64,000 bases of DNA, taken from the NCBI RefSeq assembly GCF_020091405.1, contig NZ_CP081903.1:930001-994000 (forward strand), written 5' to 3'. Below the pieces are notes generated by a model. It did no database searches. It was not told the origin of the DNA and saw only the letters and a list, made by a program, of their open reading frames with translations. Position 1 is the first letter of the stretch. Every line of letters starts with the position of its first letter. This DNA comes from Bacteroides cellulosilyticus. GTDB lineage: Bacteria > Bacteroidota > Bacteroidia > Bacteroidales > Bacteroidaceae. The position numbers and the translations under genes are program-made. Below are positions 34,915 through 44,696 of the stretch, one piece after another.

Positions 34915-35396
34915 TGAACTATACGTCCGACTTCTTTTTGCATAAAGGGGATGAGGGCAATTTTAAATATTTAAAACCCGAAGAAGACATGAATACCCCG
35001 AAGGATGAGATGATAACAGCAGCCATCCACTGCATGGTAGAACAGAGGAAGCACGAGATATGGGAGGTGCTCTACCCATTAAGTATAAAATATGGTTTTA
35101 CGCTCGATTCCGACTATGCCAGCATCAAGCTGGAACCTCCCTGTAAAGACTTTCCGGAAGAAAAATGCGAATGTAAATTACCGCTTGATTCCGTGTACAG
35201 TGCCTTTGTGAAAGGTGATTTTCTTTATGTGATGTGCCGCGGGAAGGTGTATTTCATTCTCGATCTGGAAAGTGGAGTGTGGAGGATATACTTGCCGATG
35301 CACAGACCTCCAAGGCTGAAAGTACTGTGGTGGAATATTCAAGAGACGGTAAAGGATTTGGTATGGTTCGCGAGACATTGGAAAGGACTGAAATAA
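34914..35396 (+). CDS. Protein of unknown function
   Basis: 160 residues if read from 34914, 135 if read from the ATG at 34989. The second start has a purine-rich GAAGAAG just before it; the first overlaps the base of the stem-loop. The protein has an acidic N-terminal part, a central stretch with two CxC-like spaced cysteines (PPCKDFPEEKCECKLP), a strand-rich part (VKGDFLYVMCRGKVYFILDL) and a basic, tryptophan-rich end (RLKVLWWNIQETVKDLVWFARHWKGLK) that could be an amphipathic membrane-binding helix. No signal peptide. I do not recognise the family. Confidence 0.6.
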   Translation: MNYTSDFFLHKGDEGNFKYLKPEEDMNTPKDEMITAAIHCMVEQRKHEIWEVLYPLSIKYGFTLDSDYASIKLEPPCKDFPEEKCECKLPLDSVYSAFVKGDFLYVMCRGKVYFILDLESGVWRIYLPMHRPPRLKVLWWNIQETVKDLVWFARHWKGLK

Positions 35397-35499
35397 TTTT
35401 AATCAGTACTATTTTTACAAACATGAATTATCCTTGCTAATAAATCCTATTAGTTTACTGATTATCAATAGATAGTATTTACATTCAATTCATCAGGTA

Positions 35500-35609
35500 A
35501 TGTAAAAGCATTTACCCCGGGATGTAACGAGCTTTACCTCTTATTGTAACGCTTGTTACCTCCTATTGTAACGGCCTTTACCTCGGCATGTAAATGGAGT
35601 TATCACTTG
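35500..35609. repeat. 22-bp-period array, TGTAAC/GTTACC type
   Basis: Five units of exactly 22 bases start at 35500, 35522, 35544, 35566 and 35588. Each reads roughly TGTAACG, four variable bases, TTTACCTC, then a variable end, so each unit is a small dyad (TGTAA with TTAC). It lies upstream of the promoter of the TraB/GumN gene. Confidence 0.85.
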
Positions 35610-35668
35610 GAGTAAACTACACCATGATACTTTCCGTGCAATTTTCCTAAATAATCACCTATTTTCAT

Positions 35669-35676
35669 TACTTTTG
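35669..35676 (+). promoter_or_regulatory. -7 box of the TraB/GumN gene
   Basis: TACTTTTG, matching TAnnTTTG, 29 bases before the ATG at 35706. Confidence 0.6.
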
Positions 35677-35705
35677 TAAAAATCACCCCATAAACTAATG
35701 CTATT

Positions 35706-36719
35706 ATGAAGAACCCAACTTTTCTTTTATTATATATCATCCTCTCTTACTGCACAGCAGCATCAGCCCAACAAGAGAAGATATTTCATAGTTATGATTC
35801 TTCCGCAAAAACACAATCAGAAGGCGGCTGGTTATGGAAAATATCAGGCAATGGCCTCGCTCACCCTGCTTATCTGTTCGGAACATATCATGGCTCACCT
35901 CACATTCTTTATGGATACGTAGATAGCATTCCGGGATTTCGTCAAGCCCTCGACGCTTGCAGCCAGTATGTAGGAGAAGTAGCCTATAGCAACGATTCAA
36001 CCTCTTTCTTTTCCAACGCCAAGTTGCCCGCAGGCACAACTTACCATGATTTGCTAAATGAAGAAGATTATCAGCTCGTAGACTCAACGTTGCGCCATAA
36101 AATGGATGTACCACTACATCGGATGTACCTAAAGCCGGGGCATCTGTCTATGCTTTTAGGACAAATAGACCAAATAATGAAGTTAAAGAAAGCAGGATAT
36201 TCAGAATCACAGATAGACAGCATCCACTCTCAGGTAATGGATGCCGTATTAGAAAAGAAAGCCAAAGAAAAGGGATATATAATCAACGGGCTGGAAACAA
36301 TCTCAGAACAATTTGAAATGATAATGCCCGGAGATTTAAAAGAAAATGCAACTGCATTGGCAGAATACTGCCGAAAAGAAAAAGAGAAAGACAAGGAATA
36401 TACACAATTTCAAACCTTAACCGATGCTCTTGTAGAAGTATACCGTTCACAAAGCATGAAGCGCCTGATCGAATATGAGATTCAAATGGATGCTTTCTAC
36501 CTTAACGCTTCTCCCTACTTACAGGAGATAGCCATACATCAACGAAAAGTATTGTTGAAAGCCCGGAACATGAACTGGATAACCAAACTCACCGGACTCA
36601 TAAAGGACAAAACGACCTTTATTGCCGTCGGAGTGCGGCATCTGCCGGGAGAGAATGGACTAATCACCCTTCTGCAAAAGGAAGGATACAAAGTGGAGCC
36701 TGTTGAAGTGAAACGATAG
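35706..36719 (+). CDS. TraB/GumN family protein
   Basis: 337 residues with a signal peptide (about 1-21, ending ASAQ), so exported. The N-terminal signature WKISGNGLAHPAYLFGTYHG (about 44-63) and the C-terminal TFIAVGVRHLPGENGLITLL (about 302-321) with GYKVEPV are the conserved ends of TraB/PrgY/GumN proteins, whose GxxH and Glu/His residues suggest a peptidase-like site. Real function in Bacteroides is unknown. A decayed piece of a close relative lies at 52442-52573. Confidence 0.85.
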   Translation: MKNPTFLLLYIILSYCTAASAQQEKIFHSYDSSAKTQSEGGWLWKISGNGLAHPAYLFGTYHGSPHILYGYVDSIPGFRQALDACSQYVGEVAYSNDSTSFFSNAKLPAGTTYHDLLNEEDYQLVDSTLRHKMDVPLHRMYLKPGHLSMLLGQIDQIMKLKKAGYSESQIDSIHSQVMDAVLEKKAKEKGYIINGLETISEQFEMIMPGDLKENATALAEYCRKEKEKDKEYTQFQTLTDALVEVYRSQSMKRLIEYEIQMDAFYLNASPYLQEIAIHQRKVLLKARNMNWITKLTGLIKDKTTFIAVGVRHLPGENGLITLLQKEGYKVEPVEVKR

Positions 36720-37131
36720 TCTAGGGATATTCAGTAAATGCCTTATATTGTATAGAATGAAAAGTAAGTCTTTCTTTTCGTTAGGCTTTACTCTTCATTT
36801 TTTATGCTTTTATTCTTTCGACAGAGTTTTATATTTATAAAAGAATCTAAATTCTTTAGTACTGCAAACCGTCCATGCGCATTGAATAATGTAAAACTCT
36901 TAAGCACTTGTTGCCATGTAATATTTTTCTTCCTTTGATGTTTCCTACGCTTTCCTCATTTTTTGTTTTTAACCCCGCCCATCCAACAATACAGATAATG
37001 CTGAGCCATGAGAATAAACAACTACTCCATGTTATACTAACCTATTTGATCTTTCTTCAATTCCGCTGAAGAAAAACCAAATAGATTATCAATATAGAAG
37101 TCGCTCATTAATAAACCATCAATACCATAAC
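36720..37131. other. Gene-free stretch with two hairpins
   Basis: I see no gene on either strand in these 412 bases. Structures: AAAGAAT/ATTCTTT near 36840 and a 43-base hairpin at 37042-37084 with CTATTTG...CAAATAG outside and TTTCTTCA/TGAAGAAA inside, 48 bases past the sulfatase stop, which may end the PUL2 transcript. Confidence 0.5.
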
Positions 37132-38574
37132 TTACATACGACTAAAGTCAAACAATTCAGATTCTGTACGCGCACCTTGCATCAATGTTTCTATTTTCTT
37201 TACCATCTCTGGATATTGTTCTGAAACATCATTATCCTCATGTATATCTTTGGATAAGTCATAAAGTTCAAATGTTGTTTTCTCCGGACAACCAACAAAC
37301 AGTCGCACGCCTTTCCAATTGCCATAACGTAGAGCTTGTCTACCTCCTTTTTCATGAAACTCCCAATAAAGATATTCGTGTTCCTTCTGCTTACCTTTTC
37401 CTAACAAAGTCGGCAAGAACGAAATGCCGTCAGTTTGAATATCACGTGTAGTGCCTGTTAACTCGGCAAAGGTTGGCATCATATCCCAGAAAGCCATAAT
37501 ATGGTCATTCGTAACTCCACCCTCAATATGATTCGGGCAACGGATAATCATCGGCATACGAATGCCCCCCTCATAGAGATCACGCTTCACTCCGCGATAA
37601 GGTCCGTAACTTTTAAAATAATCAGGGTTTGCCCCGCCTTCTCTATGAGGTCCATTATCAGAAGTAAATACGACAATAGTGTTATCATCAATTCCCAATT
37701 CAGCTAACAGTTCCATTATCTCACCCACATATTTGTCCAAACGAGTTACCATTGAAGCAAATGCAGCCAAAGGACGTTCTGCCGCACCATAAGCTCCCCG
37801 GCGGTTCGGGTTTTGCTCTGCCCAAGCCTCATCATCTTTTGCCGGGATGAGATTACAATAAGATTGATATACCGAATCTTTCGGCAAAACCAATTCTGCA
37901 TGGGGAAGAGTATATGATAAATAGGCAAAGAATTTTTCTCCCGCATGGCTGCGAATATACTGTAAAGCCCGATTATGGATTAAATCCGCTGAATACGTAC
38001 CCTCAGCCTGATTGTAATTTTCGGGAAATTCTACACGTTTTGTACCGTCCCACAGATGATCGGGATAATAATCATGAGCCAATGTTTGACAATTATACCC
38101 CAAGAACTCATCGAAGCCCACTTTAGTCGGATCTGATTCGGAACCTGGATATCCCAAACCCCACTTTCCAAAACACCCGGTTGCATAGCCAGCCTCATGG
38201 AACAGTTCTGCAATAGTATATGTACCGGCAGGCATTGCTACTTGTCCTTCAGGATCCATACGCATGTTGCCGCGAATATATGTATGTCCCGTATGTTGCC
38301 CTGTCATCAGTGATGCACGCGAAGGCGCCGAAACAGAAGTACCGGAATAGCACTGCGTAAACCGCATACCTTCATCAGACATCCGTTGCAAATTAGGAGT
38401 CTTTATTAAATTCTGCCCATACGGTGAAATATCACCTATACCAAGGTCGTCTGCCAAAATATAAATGACATTGGGGCTTTGTTTCCATTCCGCTTCCGGC
38501 TGCTGCGCACAGCTACAAGCAACCATAGCTCCTGCGATTCCACAAGAGATGCTAAATAATTTTTGTTTTTCCAT
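37132..38574 (-). CDS. Serine-type S1 family sulfatase
   Basis: 480 residues with a lipoprotein-like start (VACSC near residue 20). The sulfatase signature reads S-A-P-S-R at residues 82-86 followed by ASLMTG, so Ser82 would be turned into formylglycine by an anaerobic radical SAM maturase (anSME). The metal-site ADD is at 41-43, and SDNGPHREGG near 306 gives further ligands. It removes sulfate esters from a glycan in the periplasm or on the surface. It is the last gene after the GH28, 26 bases behind it, so cotranscribed. A sulfatase is odd in a cluster that otherwise points to unsulfated pectin. Confidence 0.9.
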   Translation of the reverse strand: MEKQKLFSISCGIAGAMVACSCAQQPEAEWKQSPNVIYILADDLGIGDISPYGQNLIKTPNLQRMSDEGMRFTQCYSGTSVSAPSRASLMTGQHTGHTYIRGNMRMDPEGQVAMPAGTYTIAELFHEAGYATGCFGKWGLGYPGSESDPTKVGFDEFLGYNCQTLAHDYYPDHLWDGTKRVEFPENYNQAEGTYSADLIHNRALQYIRSHAGEKFFAYLSYTLPHAELVLPKDSVYQSYCNLIPAKDDEAWAEQNPNRRGAYGAAERPLAAFASMVTRLDKYVGEIMELLAELGIDDNTIVVFTSDNGPHREGGANPDYFKSYGPYRGVKRDLYEGGIRMPMIIRCPNHIEGGVTNDHIMAFWDMMPTFAELTGTTRDIQTDGISFLPTLLGKGKQKEHEYLYWEFHEKGGRQALRYGNWKGVRLFVGCPEKTTFELYDLSKDIHEDNDVSEQYPEMVKKIETLMQGARTESELFDFSRM

Positions 38575-38600
38575 CTGAAATCAATTTAGTATTAAATTTA

Positions 38601-40199
38601 TCAATCTATCGTTATTGCCTTTTTAGCTTTCGGAGTAAATAATACATCGTCGATGCAAAACTTTCCTCCCTTTATCTTAATATTCCGGTTACGACTACCG
38701 GACACCCGAACTTTTTGCTCTCCGTTTCCGGCATAAACTAAATCTTTGACCTCAATGTCTTTTGAGTTATTGAATGAAAGTACCGGCCCTTCTGCAACAT
38801 CCAAATGTATATTTTCCATCCGTAATCCACATGTCTCATCAACCTGCGCTCCGGCAACAGAATGTATCATACAGTCAGTAAGAGATACATTACTTACATT
38901 CATTTCCGGAAGGCCATTGAAAAACATTGCCCTACCAGCATCACGGCATGTGATGTTTGAAATATGTATGTCTTGAAAACACGGAGTGTCATCAGTTACC
39001 GGCATGAAGGGAACATCAGTCATTTCACCTCCTTCCGGAATACCATCCGGTTCAGGAGTTTTCTCTTGATAGTAAGAGTCAAACCAAATAGCATAGTTCG
39101 CTATATCATTCATCATGATATTGTCTACGTATACATTAGACACAACTCCACCACGACCTCGTTTGCTTTTGAATCGAAGTCCAGTATCAGTATCAATGAA
39201 ACGGCAGTTCCTCACAGAGACTCTATCAATACCACCTCCCGTATCACTTCCGATGACAAATCCGCCATGCCCATGAAACACGGTACAATTATCTATAATA
39301 ATGTTGGCACAAGGTCCTCTTCTACGTCCCACATCACCAATTCCACTTTTCAGACAGATGGCGTCATCTCCCGCGTCTACCGCACAATTCACTATCAGTG
39401 CATTTGTACATGAACTCAAATCAATGCCATCACCATTCTGAGCATTCCAAGGACAACGAACCATAATTCCATCAACCACAATATTATCGCTTAAAATAAA
39501 ATTTACATGAAAACTCGGAGAATTCTGGAACACGACACCTTGCAACAATACTCTCTCGCAACGGACAAAGCGTACCATACGTGGACGTTTCTTGGCTAAC
39601 TTCTCAGATGATGTTTCAGGATACCATATTGCTCCATCCTGTTGTACAGTCCCACCTGTTTTTATAAAACTATTCCATTCTGCATTGCTAACCTTAAAAC
39701 GCTTGACCGGACGCCATAATTCTCCGTTACCATCAAATACACCTTCACCGGTAATTGAAAAATTACTTTCATGATAAGCACTGATAGGAGATTGGCAACG
39801 GCTTCCAGAAGTGCCCTCATCCGGTGATAATAAAGGATATTGCGTTTTATCAGGTGTAAATAAAACAATTGCATTTTTCAAAACATGCAAGTCGATATTA
39901 CTTTTCAAAACGATAGGACCAGTAAGCCATATCCCCTCCGGAACAATTAAATGCCCTCCGCCACGTTCTGACAAGTCTGCTATAGCCGCCGCAAATGCCT
40001 GAGTATTCAATGTCATGCCATTACCGATACCACCATACTCAGCCAGAGAAACTTCCAGTTCAGGAATAGCAGGAGTAACCGCTTTTGGAATATCAAAAGG
40101 CAAACCTTGATAGTATTTACCGTATCCTTCCGCTTTACAGGGAAAAACAACAAACAATATTACGAACACAAGCATAATAAGTTTAACTAGCTTTCTCAT
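38601..40199 (-). CDS. GH28 family hydrolase (NGD subtype), first of PUL2
   Basis: 532 residues from the ATG at 40199; a longer frame would begin before the -7 box at 40229. Signal peptide ends near PCKAEG. The family motifs are NGDGID (in place of NTD), GDDAICLKSG, GHGGFVIGSD and GLRFKSKRGRGG, so the catalytic aspartates and Arg/Lys are kept. The changed NTD-to-NGD motif and the N-terminal add-on of about 60 residues (YYQGLPFDIP) are shared with the GH28 at 45710, and both differ from the GH28 at 9734. Substrate is galacturonic-acid-containing pectin; endo or exo action not decided. Its own promoter follows the HTCS gene. Confidence 0.9.
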   Translation of the reverse strand: MRKLVKLIMLVFVILFVVFPCKAEGYGKYYQGLPFDIPKAVTPAIPELEVSLAEYGGIGNGMTLNTQAFAAAIADLSERGGGHLIVPEGIWLTGPIVLKSNIDLHVLKNAIVLFTPDKTQYPLLSPDEGTSGSRCQSPISAYHESNFSITGEGVFDGNGELWRPVKRFKVSNAEWNSFIKTGGTVQQDGAIWYPETSSEKLAKKRPRMVRFVRCERVLLQGVVFQNSPSFHVNFILSDNIVVDGIMVRCPWNAQNGDGIDLSSCTNALIVNCAVDAGDDAICLKSGIGDVGRRRGPCANIIIDNCTVFHGHGGFVIGSDTGGGIDRVSVRNCRFIDTDTGLRFKSKRGRGGVVSNVYVDNIMMNDIANYAIWFDSYYQEKTPEPDGIPEGGEMTDVPFMPVTDDTPCFQDIHISNITCRDAGRAMFFNGLPEMNVSNVSLTDCMIHSVAGAQVDETCGLRMENIHLDVAEGPVLSFNNSKDIEVKDLVYAGNGEQKVRVSGSRNRNIKIKGGKFCIDDVLFTPKAKKAITID

Positions 40200-40228
40200 A
40201 TTACGTATTCTTTTAAAATTTGATGTTA

Positions 40229-40236
40229 CAAAAGTA
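40229..40236 (-). promoter_or_regulatory. -7 box of the GH28-sulfatase unit
   Basis: TACTTTTG on the minus strand, 30 bases before the start at 40199, inside the gap behind the HTCS gene. Confidence 0.6.
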
Positions 40237-40290
40237 AGTAATCTATAAAATGGAGATTTGTAAAAATCATCAGTTATCATTCACTTTTTA

Positions 40291-43200
40291 TCAAATACTA
40301 TTTATTTCATCTTCTTTATTCTTGAATTTATGCAGTTGAATATATTCCTTGGGCGACACCTTATATTGTTCCTTGAAACAACGACTAAAATAACCCGGAT
40401 CTGAGAATCCCAACTGATAGGCAACTTCTGATATGGAGAACTGTCCGGTTCTAATAAGCAATTCGGCTTTTATCACACGATACTCTTTGATAAGCTCTAT
40501 AGGAGATTTGCCAGTCAAAGATTTTATTTTATTATACATAGTAGTTCTTCCCAACTTGAGATGAACAGCCAGATCATTGACCGTCAATTCCGTATCATGT
40601 ATATTAGTATCTATCCATTCCATAAGTTCCTTCATGAACTCTTGATCACGATTGGTCACCACCACATCCTCCTGTGATACAAACTCTTCAATGCGATGAT
40701 TGGCAGACTGAGATGAGAAATGTTCAAAAAGCAATCTGCGCCGTGTAAGGAGATTGTCTATGCAAACCAGCAAAAATTCCACACTAAATGGTTTGGTAAT
40801 ATAGCTATCTGCCCCATACTTTATAGCTTTAAATTTATCTTCCGAAGTTTGTTTTGCCGTAAGCATAATAATAGGAACATGACTGGTCTCAAAGTTATGG
40901 CGAAGCTTATCCACCAATTCGATTCCATCCATCCGTGGCATGATTAAATCTGTCACGATAACGTCCGGTTGATGGACAGCGATTTTGTCCAATGCATCCA
41001 CCCCATCCACAGCTTCAATCACTCTATAACTCTCCATCAAGTTATTAAAGATAAATTTACGTATCTCTGCATTATCGTCAACAAGCAAAATTGTTGGCGC
41101 ATCCTTTGGAAGAGCCTGTTCTGAATAAGTCGCTGATATATTTTTCATGTCAGTCGACACCGAATAATTATTTTCATCCGCTACAGTGTCAAAATCAATC
41201 TGCTCCATACTGAAATGTTGATTACCCCGCAAGAGTTTTATTGTGAAGGTACTGCCTTTCCCCACCGTACTTTCCACATTAATGGTACCATGATGTAATT
41301 CCACAATCTCCCGACACAAAGCTAAGCCTATTCCACTTCCATGTATATCTCTCCTTATCGCTTTCCGAAATTGTGAGAAACGGGCAAATATCTGTTTCTG
41401 GTGTTCTTTGGAGATTCCCACTCCGGAATCATCTACAGATATATAAACACAGTCCTTTTCATCTTCTGCCTCCTTACATGTTATAGACAGAGAAACCCTC
41501 CCATTATCCGGAGTAAATTTAAAAGCATTGGAAAGTAAATTGTATAACACACTCTCCATTCGCTCCGTATCAATCCATAACATAATACAACTATGAGAAA
41601 CTGTCAATAAGAGAGTGATTTTTCGTTCATCAGCCATATCCCTGAAGTCTTTAAGTACATTCTGAGCTATGGGTATAATATCAGCATTCTGTACTTTAAG
41701 TTCCAATTTGTCTTTAACTATTTTACGGAAGTCGAGTAATTGGTTTATTAAAGATAACATCCGTTTGGAATTCTTGTATGACATTCCTAAACTGTCTTGT
41801 CCTCTTTTTGACAATGTTTCCCGTTTTTGCAAATCCTCCAATCCTCCAATAATAAGGGTCAAAGGAGTGCGCAATTCATGTGAAATATTAGTAAAGAATC
41901 TTATCTTCATTTCCGACATGTGTTGTTCCATCCTTGTTTCTGCACGAAGCTTTGTCATTATATAAAGTGTGCGCATTACAAGCCATAATACAGCTAAAAA
42001 CAGAATACTATATATACAATAAGCATACCAGCTGAGCCATGGAGGAGTAGCAATGTGAATCTTCATCGTAATCTCCGGACTGTTCATCAACTCATTGCCA
42101 ACAAAAGCTTTGACATGAAAAGTATAATGCCCATGAGGAACTTTTGAATAATAGGCACTGTTTACTTTTCGCGAAATAGTCCAAGTATTATCATACCCTT
42201 CCAAATAATACATATAATTTACTTTGTCTTGCAATCGGAAATTAAGTGATGCAAACTCTACCCGGAAGAGTAAATAATTATATGGTAATTCTATCTCATT
42301 CTTTGTTATATCAGTCTCCAAAAAAGGATTTGCGATCTTCTGATCCTGTATTTCCAGATCCGTGAATGACAGACGATATTCATATTGAGAGAACTGCACT
42401 TTATGAGTATTTATCATCTGTAGTTTATTTAGCCCTCCAAAAAGGATAGTGCCTTTAGCGTCAGTGGCAACGGATGCTTCATTATAAGATATCGGAGTAG
42501 AGTTGCTCCATAGAGAATAATCAGTGAATATTTTCTGCTGAGGTTCAAAACGCATGATTCCTTTCTCGGTCGAAATCCAAATATTCTTGTCAATATCTTC
42601 GGCTGCAGCCAACACGATATTGTCAAGCAAGCCATTAACTGTCGTATAATTCACAAATATGGGTACCTCATTGTCGGAATATCCTTTTATTAAACTTAAT
42701 CCTCCTCCATAAGTTGATAGCCATATCTGTCCGGAGGAATCTTTCAATATATGTATGACATCATTTCCTCCAATAGAATTCTTACTGCCCGGATAGCGTC
42801 TACATACAGTAAATTGCATTTCTTCGGGTGATTCTGAAGGATTACATATCATCAATCCCTCAGTCGTAGCTATAAACATTCTATCTAATGTATCACTAAG
42901 TATATATCTGACTCGCTTGCCCTCTCCCCTAGGATAATTGGGAAAATTATTATAAATATTTATAAAGCGATCAGAGTCGATATCAGACAACAGATTTATT
43001 CCTCCTTCAAAAGTCGCAATCCATATTCTGCCAAAACAATCCTGGTCAATAGCATAAACATGATTATCAGAAAGTGACCCAATATCTCCTTCTACATGAA
43101 GATAATGATTAAATTTATATTCCTTCCCGTCAGGGGTAAGACGCCACAACCCATTTCCTTTAGTCCCAACCCAAATATTTCGAAGTGAATCCTCAAAAAT

Positions 43201-44676
43201 AGCATATATCTTGCCTAATGGATTTCCATTATCAGAATGAGAATAGAGATGTTTTAAATTGTATTGACTATCATAACAATATAATCTACCATTCTTTGTT
43301 CCGACCCATAGATTACTATCTCTATCCAATTGGAGAGCGCGTATATTATCTGGATAATTTGTGTCCTGTCCACTTGAAAGTTGGAAAATATCCGACCGGG
43401 CATCTTCTATAACAATTTTCACTAATCCTTTTTCATAATATGGCGAAAGCCACATGACATTATCATCATCTATTTCGAAAGCGGTAACTCCATTTGTCAT
43501 TCTGAAATCGGTTGAAGGTACATTAAAGAAAGGTTCTACCAAGTCTTTCTCCCGGTTATAATAGCCAAAACCTGCTTGTTTCATTTTTATCCATACAACA
43601 TCATTACATTCTTGTACTACGCTCAATGTATCGGAAAAATAATCAACAGTATTCAACTCTTGACTGAAGTGTTTATAATCACATCTTGAGGGATCAAAGC
43701 GTGTAATACCCGGGCACAAATCGGTTATCCACACAGTATTGTGAGAATCAACTGTCATGTGGCATATATGCTGTGGCACAATACCTGACGGCATTTTATC
43801 TTCCAAAGCATTCATCTTTTTCTTCAGCACTTTAACCCCACTGAAGGAAGTACCGATATATAGTTCACTTCCATCTGCTGCACTAGCCAGAGTCGTTATG
43901 CCATCTATTTTGATATCATCATAGCAAAGTAGAGAGTAGCCTTTCAAAAACCGAGAAATCAAGTGATATTTTGTAGCGAAAGCAATTCCTTCACCTACAA
44001 CGGCTGCTGCAATAATCGGTTCATCACTTTTAATACGCATCTCAATCTGAAAATCGGGTGTTATAGTTATCACACGCCTCCCCCTATCGCAAACCAGCCA
44101 AACAGCACCATCAACTGTTTCACACATAAAAGAAACAGCGGAATCTATCTGTCTATTTCCAATAAAACTATGAGCCGTCAGAGGGGAGCTGTTTTTGGAA
44201 CCAGAGAAACATACCACGCCATTATCTTGAAACTCAACCCATACAGTCCCTGTTTTATGGCAAAATAAGACTTTTCCTATACGATAAGATTTCCCAGCAA
44301 GTTGATCTACAAGTTGATCTATACTCTCGAATTGTTCTGTAAAACGATTAAAGCGATAGAGGTGCCCATCGTAAGTCTGAAACCATAAATGCCCGTTCGC
44401 ATCCTCCATGACCTGAGTGAAACGATTATGCTGTACCGGAAGATTATCCGGATCATTGCAATAATTTTTAAAATGGTAACCGTCAAAACGGCTTATCCCA
44501 TTCCAAGTACATATCCAGACAAAACCTCTTGAATCGGTATAAATATCTAAAATGTTATTATGCACGAGTCCATCTAACGATGTGTACGTTGAAAAAGTAC
44601 CTCGTAAAGATTGTGCTGATATCGTCATTGGAGATATCCAAATGCAGAAAAACAATATATGTAGAAATTTCCTCAT
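40291..44676 (-). CDS. Hybrid two-component system regulator (HTCS) of PUL2
   Basis: 1461 residues: signal peptide (ending TISAQ), Reg_prop beta-propeller repeats from residue about 40 (GFVWICTWNGISRFDGYHF), Y_Y_Y domain, membrane helix near 884-906, kinase box FTNISHELRTPLTL near 925, HATPase with GSGIGLALCREIVELHHG, receiver (ILLVDDNAEIRKF near 1195, Asp in VIVTDLIMPRMDG) and an AraC-type end (LGRTTMYNKIKSLTGKSP, VAYQLGFSDPGYFSRCFKEQY). It should sense an unsaturated or saturated galacturonide and switch on PUL2. Unlike the PUL1 regulator it points the same way as the genes around it, and has a -7 box of its own at 44697. Confidence 0.95.
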   Translation of the reverse strand: MRKFLHILFFCIWISPMTISAQSLRGTFSTYTSLDGLVHNNILDIYTDSRGFVWICTWNGISRFDGYHFKNYCNDPDNLPVQHNRFTQVMEDANGHLWFQTYDGHLYRFNRFTEQFESIDQLVDQLAGKSYRIGKVLFCHKTGTVWVEFQDNGVVCFSGSKNSSPLTAHSFIGNRQIDSAVSFMCETVDGAVWLVCDRGRRVITITPDFQIEMRIKSDEPIIAAAVVGEGIAFATKYHLISRFLKGYSLLCYDDIKIDGITTLASAADGSELYIGTSFSGVKVLKKKMNALEDKMPSGIVPQHICHMTVDSHNTVWITDLCPGITRFDPSRCDYKHFSQELNTVDYFSDTLSVVQECNDVVWIKMKQAGFGYYNREKDLVEPFFNVPSTDFRMTNGVTAFEIDDDNVMWLSPYYEKGLVKIVIEDARSDIFQLSSGQDTNYPDNIRALQLDRDSNLWVGTKNGRLYCYDSQYNLKHLYSHSDNGNPLGKIYAIFEDSLRNIWVGTKGNGLWRLTPDGKEYKFNHYLHVEGDIGSLSDNHVYAIDQDCFGRIWIATFEGGINLLSDIDSDRFINIYNNFPNYPRGEGKRVRYILSDTLDRMFIATTEGLMICNPSESPEEMQFTVCRRYPGSKNSIGGNDVIHILKDSSGQIWLSTYGGGLSLIKGYSDNEVPIFVNYTTVNGLLDNIVLAAAEDIDKNIWISTEKGIMRFEPQQKIFTDYSLWSNSTPISYNEASVATDAKGTILFGGLNKLQMINTHKVQFSQYEYRLSFTDLEIQDQKIANPFLETDITKNEIELPYNYLLFRVEFASLNFRLQDKVNYMYYLEGYDNTWTISRKVNSAYYSKVPHGHYTFHVKAFVGNELMNSPEITMKIHIATPPWLSWYAYCIYSILFLAVLWLVMRTLYIMTKLRAETRMEQHMSEMKIRFFTNISHELRTPLTLIIGGLEDLQKRETLSKRGQDSLGMSYKNSKRMLSLINQLLDFRKIVKDKLELKVQNADIIPIAQNVLKDFRDMADERKITLLLTVSHSCIMLWIDTERMESVLYNLLSNAFKFTPDNGRVSLSITCKEAEDEKDCVYISVDDSGVGISKEHQKQIFARFSQFRKAIRRDIHGSGIGLALCREIVELHHGTINVESTVGKGSTFTIKLLRGNQHFSMEQIDFDTVADENNYSVSTDMKNISATYSEQALPKDAPTILLVDDNAEIRKFIFNNLMESYRVIEAVDGVDALDKIAVHQPDVIVTDLIMPRMDGIELVDKLRHNFETSHVPIIMLTAKQTSEDKFKAIKYGADSYITKPFSVEFLLVCIDNLLTRRRLLFEHFSSQSANHRIEEFVSQEDVVVTNRDQEFMKELMEWIDTNIHDTELTVNDLAVHLKLGRTTMYNKIKSLTGKSPIELIKEYRVIKAELLIRTGQFSISEVAYQLGFSDPGYFSRCFKEQYKVSPKEYIQLHKFKNKEDEINSI

Positions 44677-44696
44677 AAATAAAGGGTTTATTGGAA

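Noticed and set aside
36720..37131. Decayed gene or transposase fragment on the minus strand
   Set aside because: Translations in all frames are broken and no family motif is recognisable, so I only list the hairpins.
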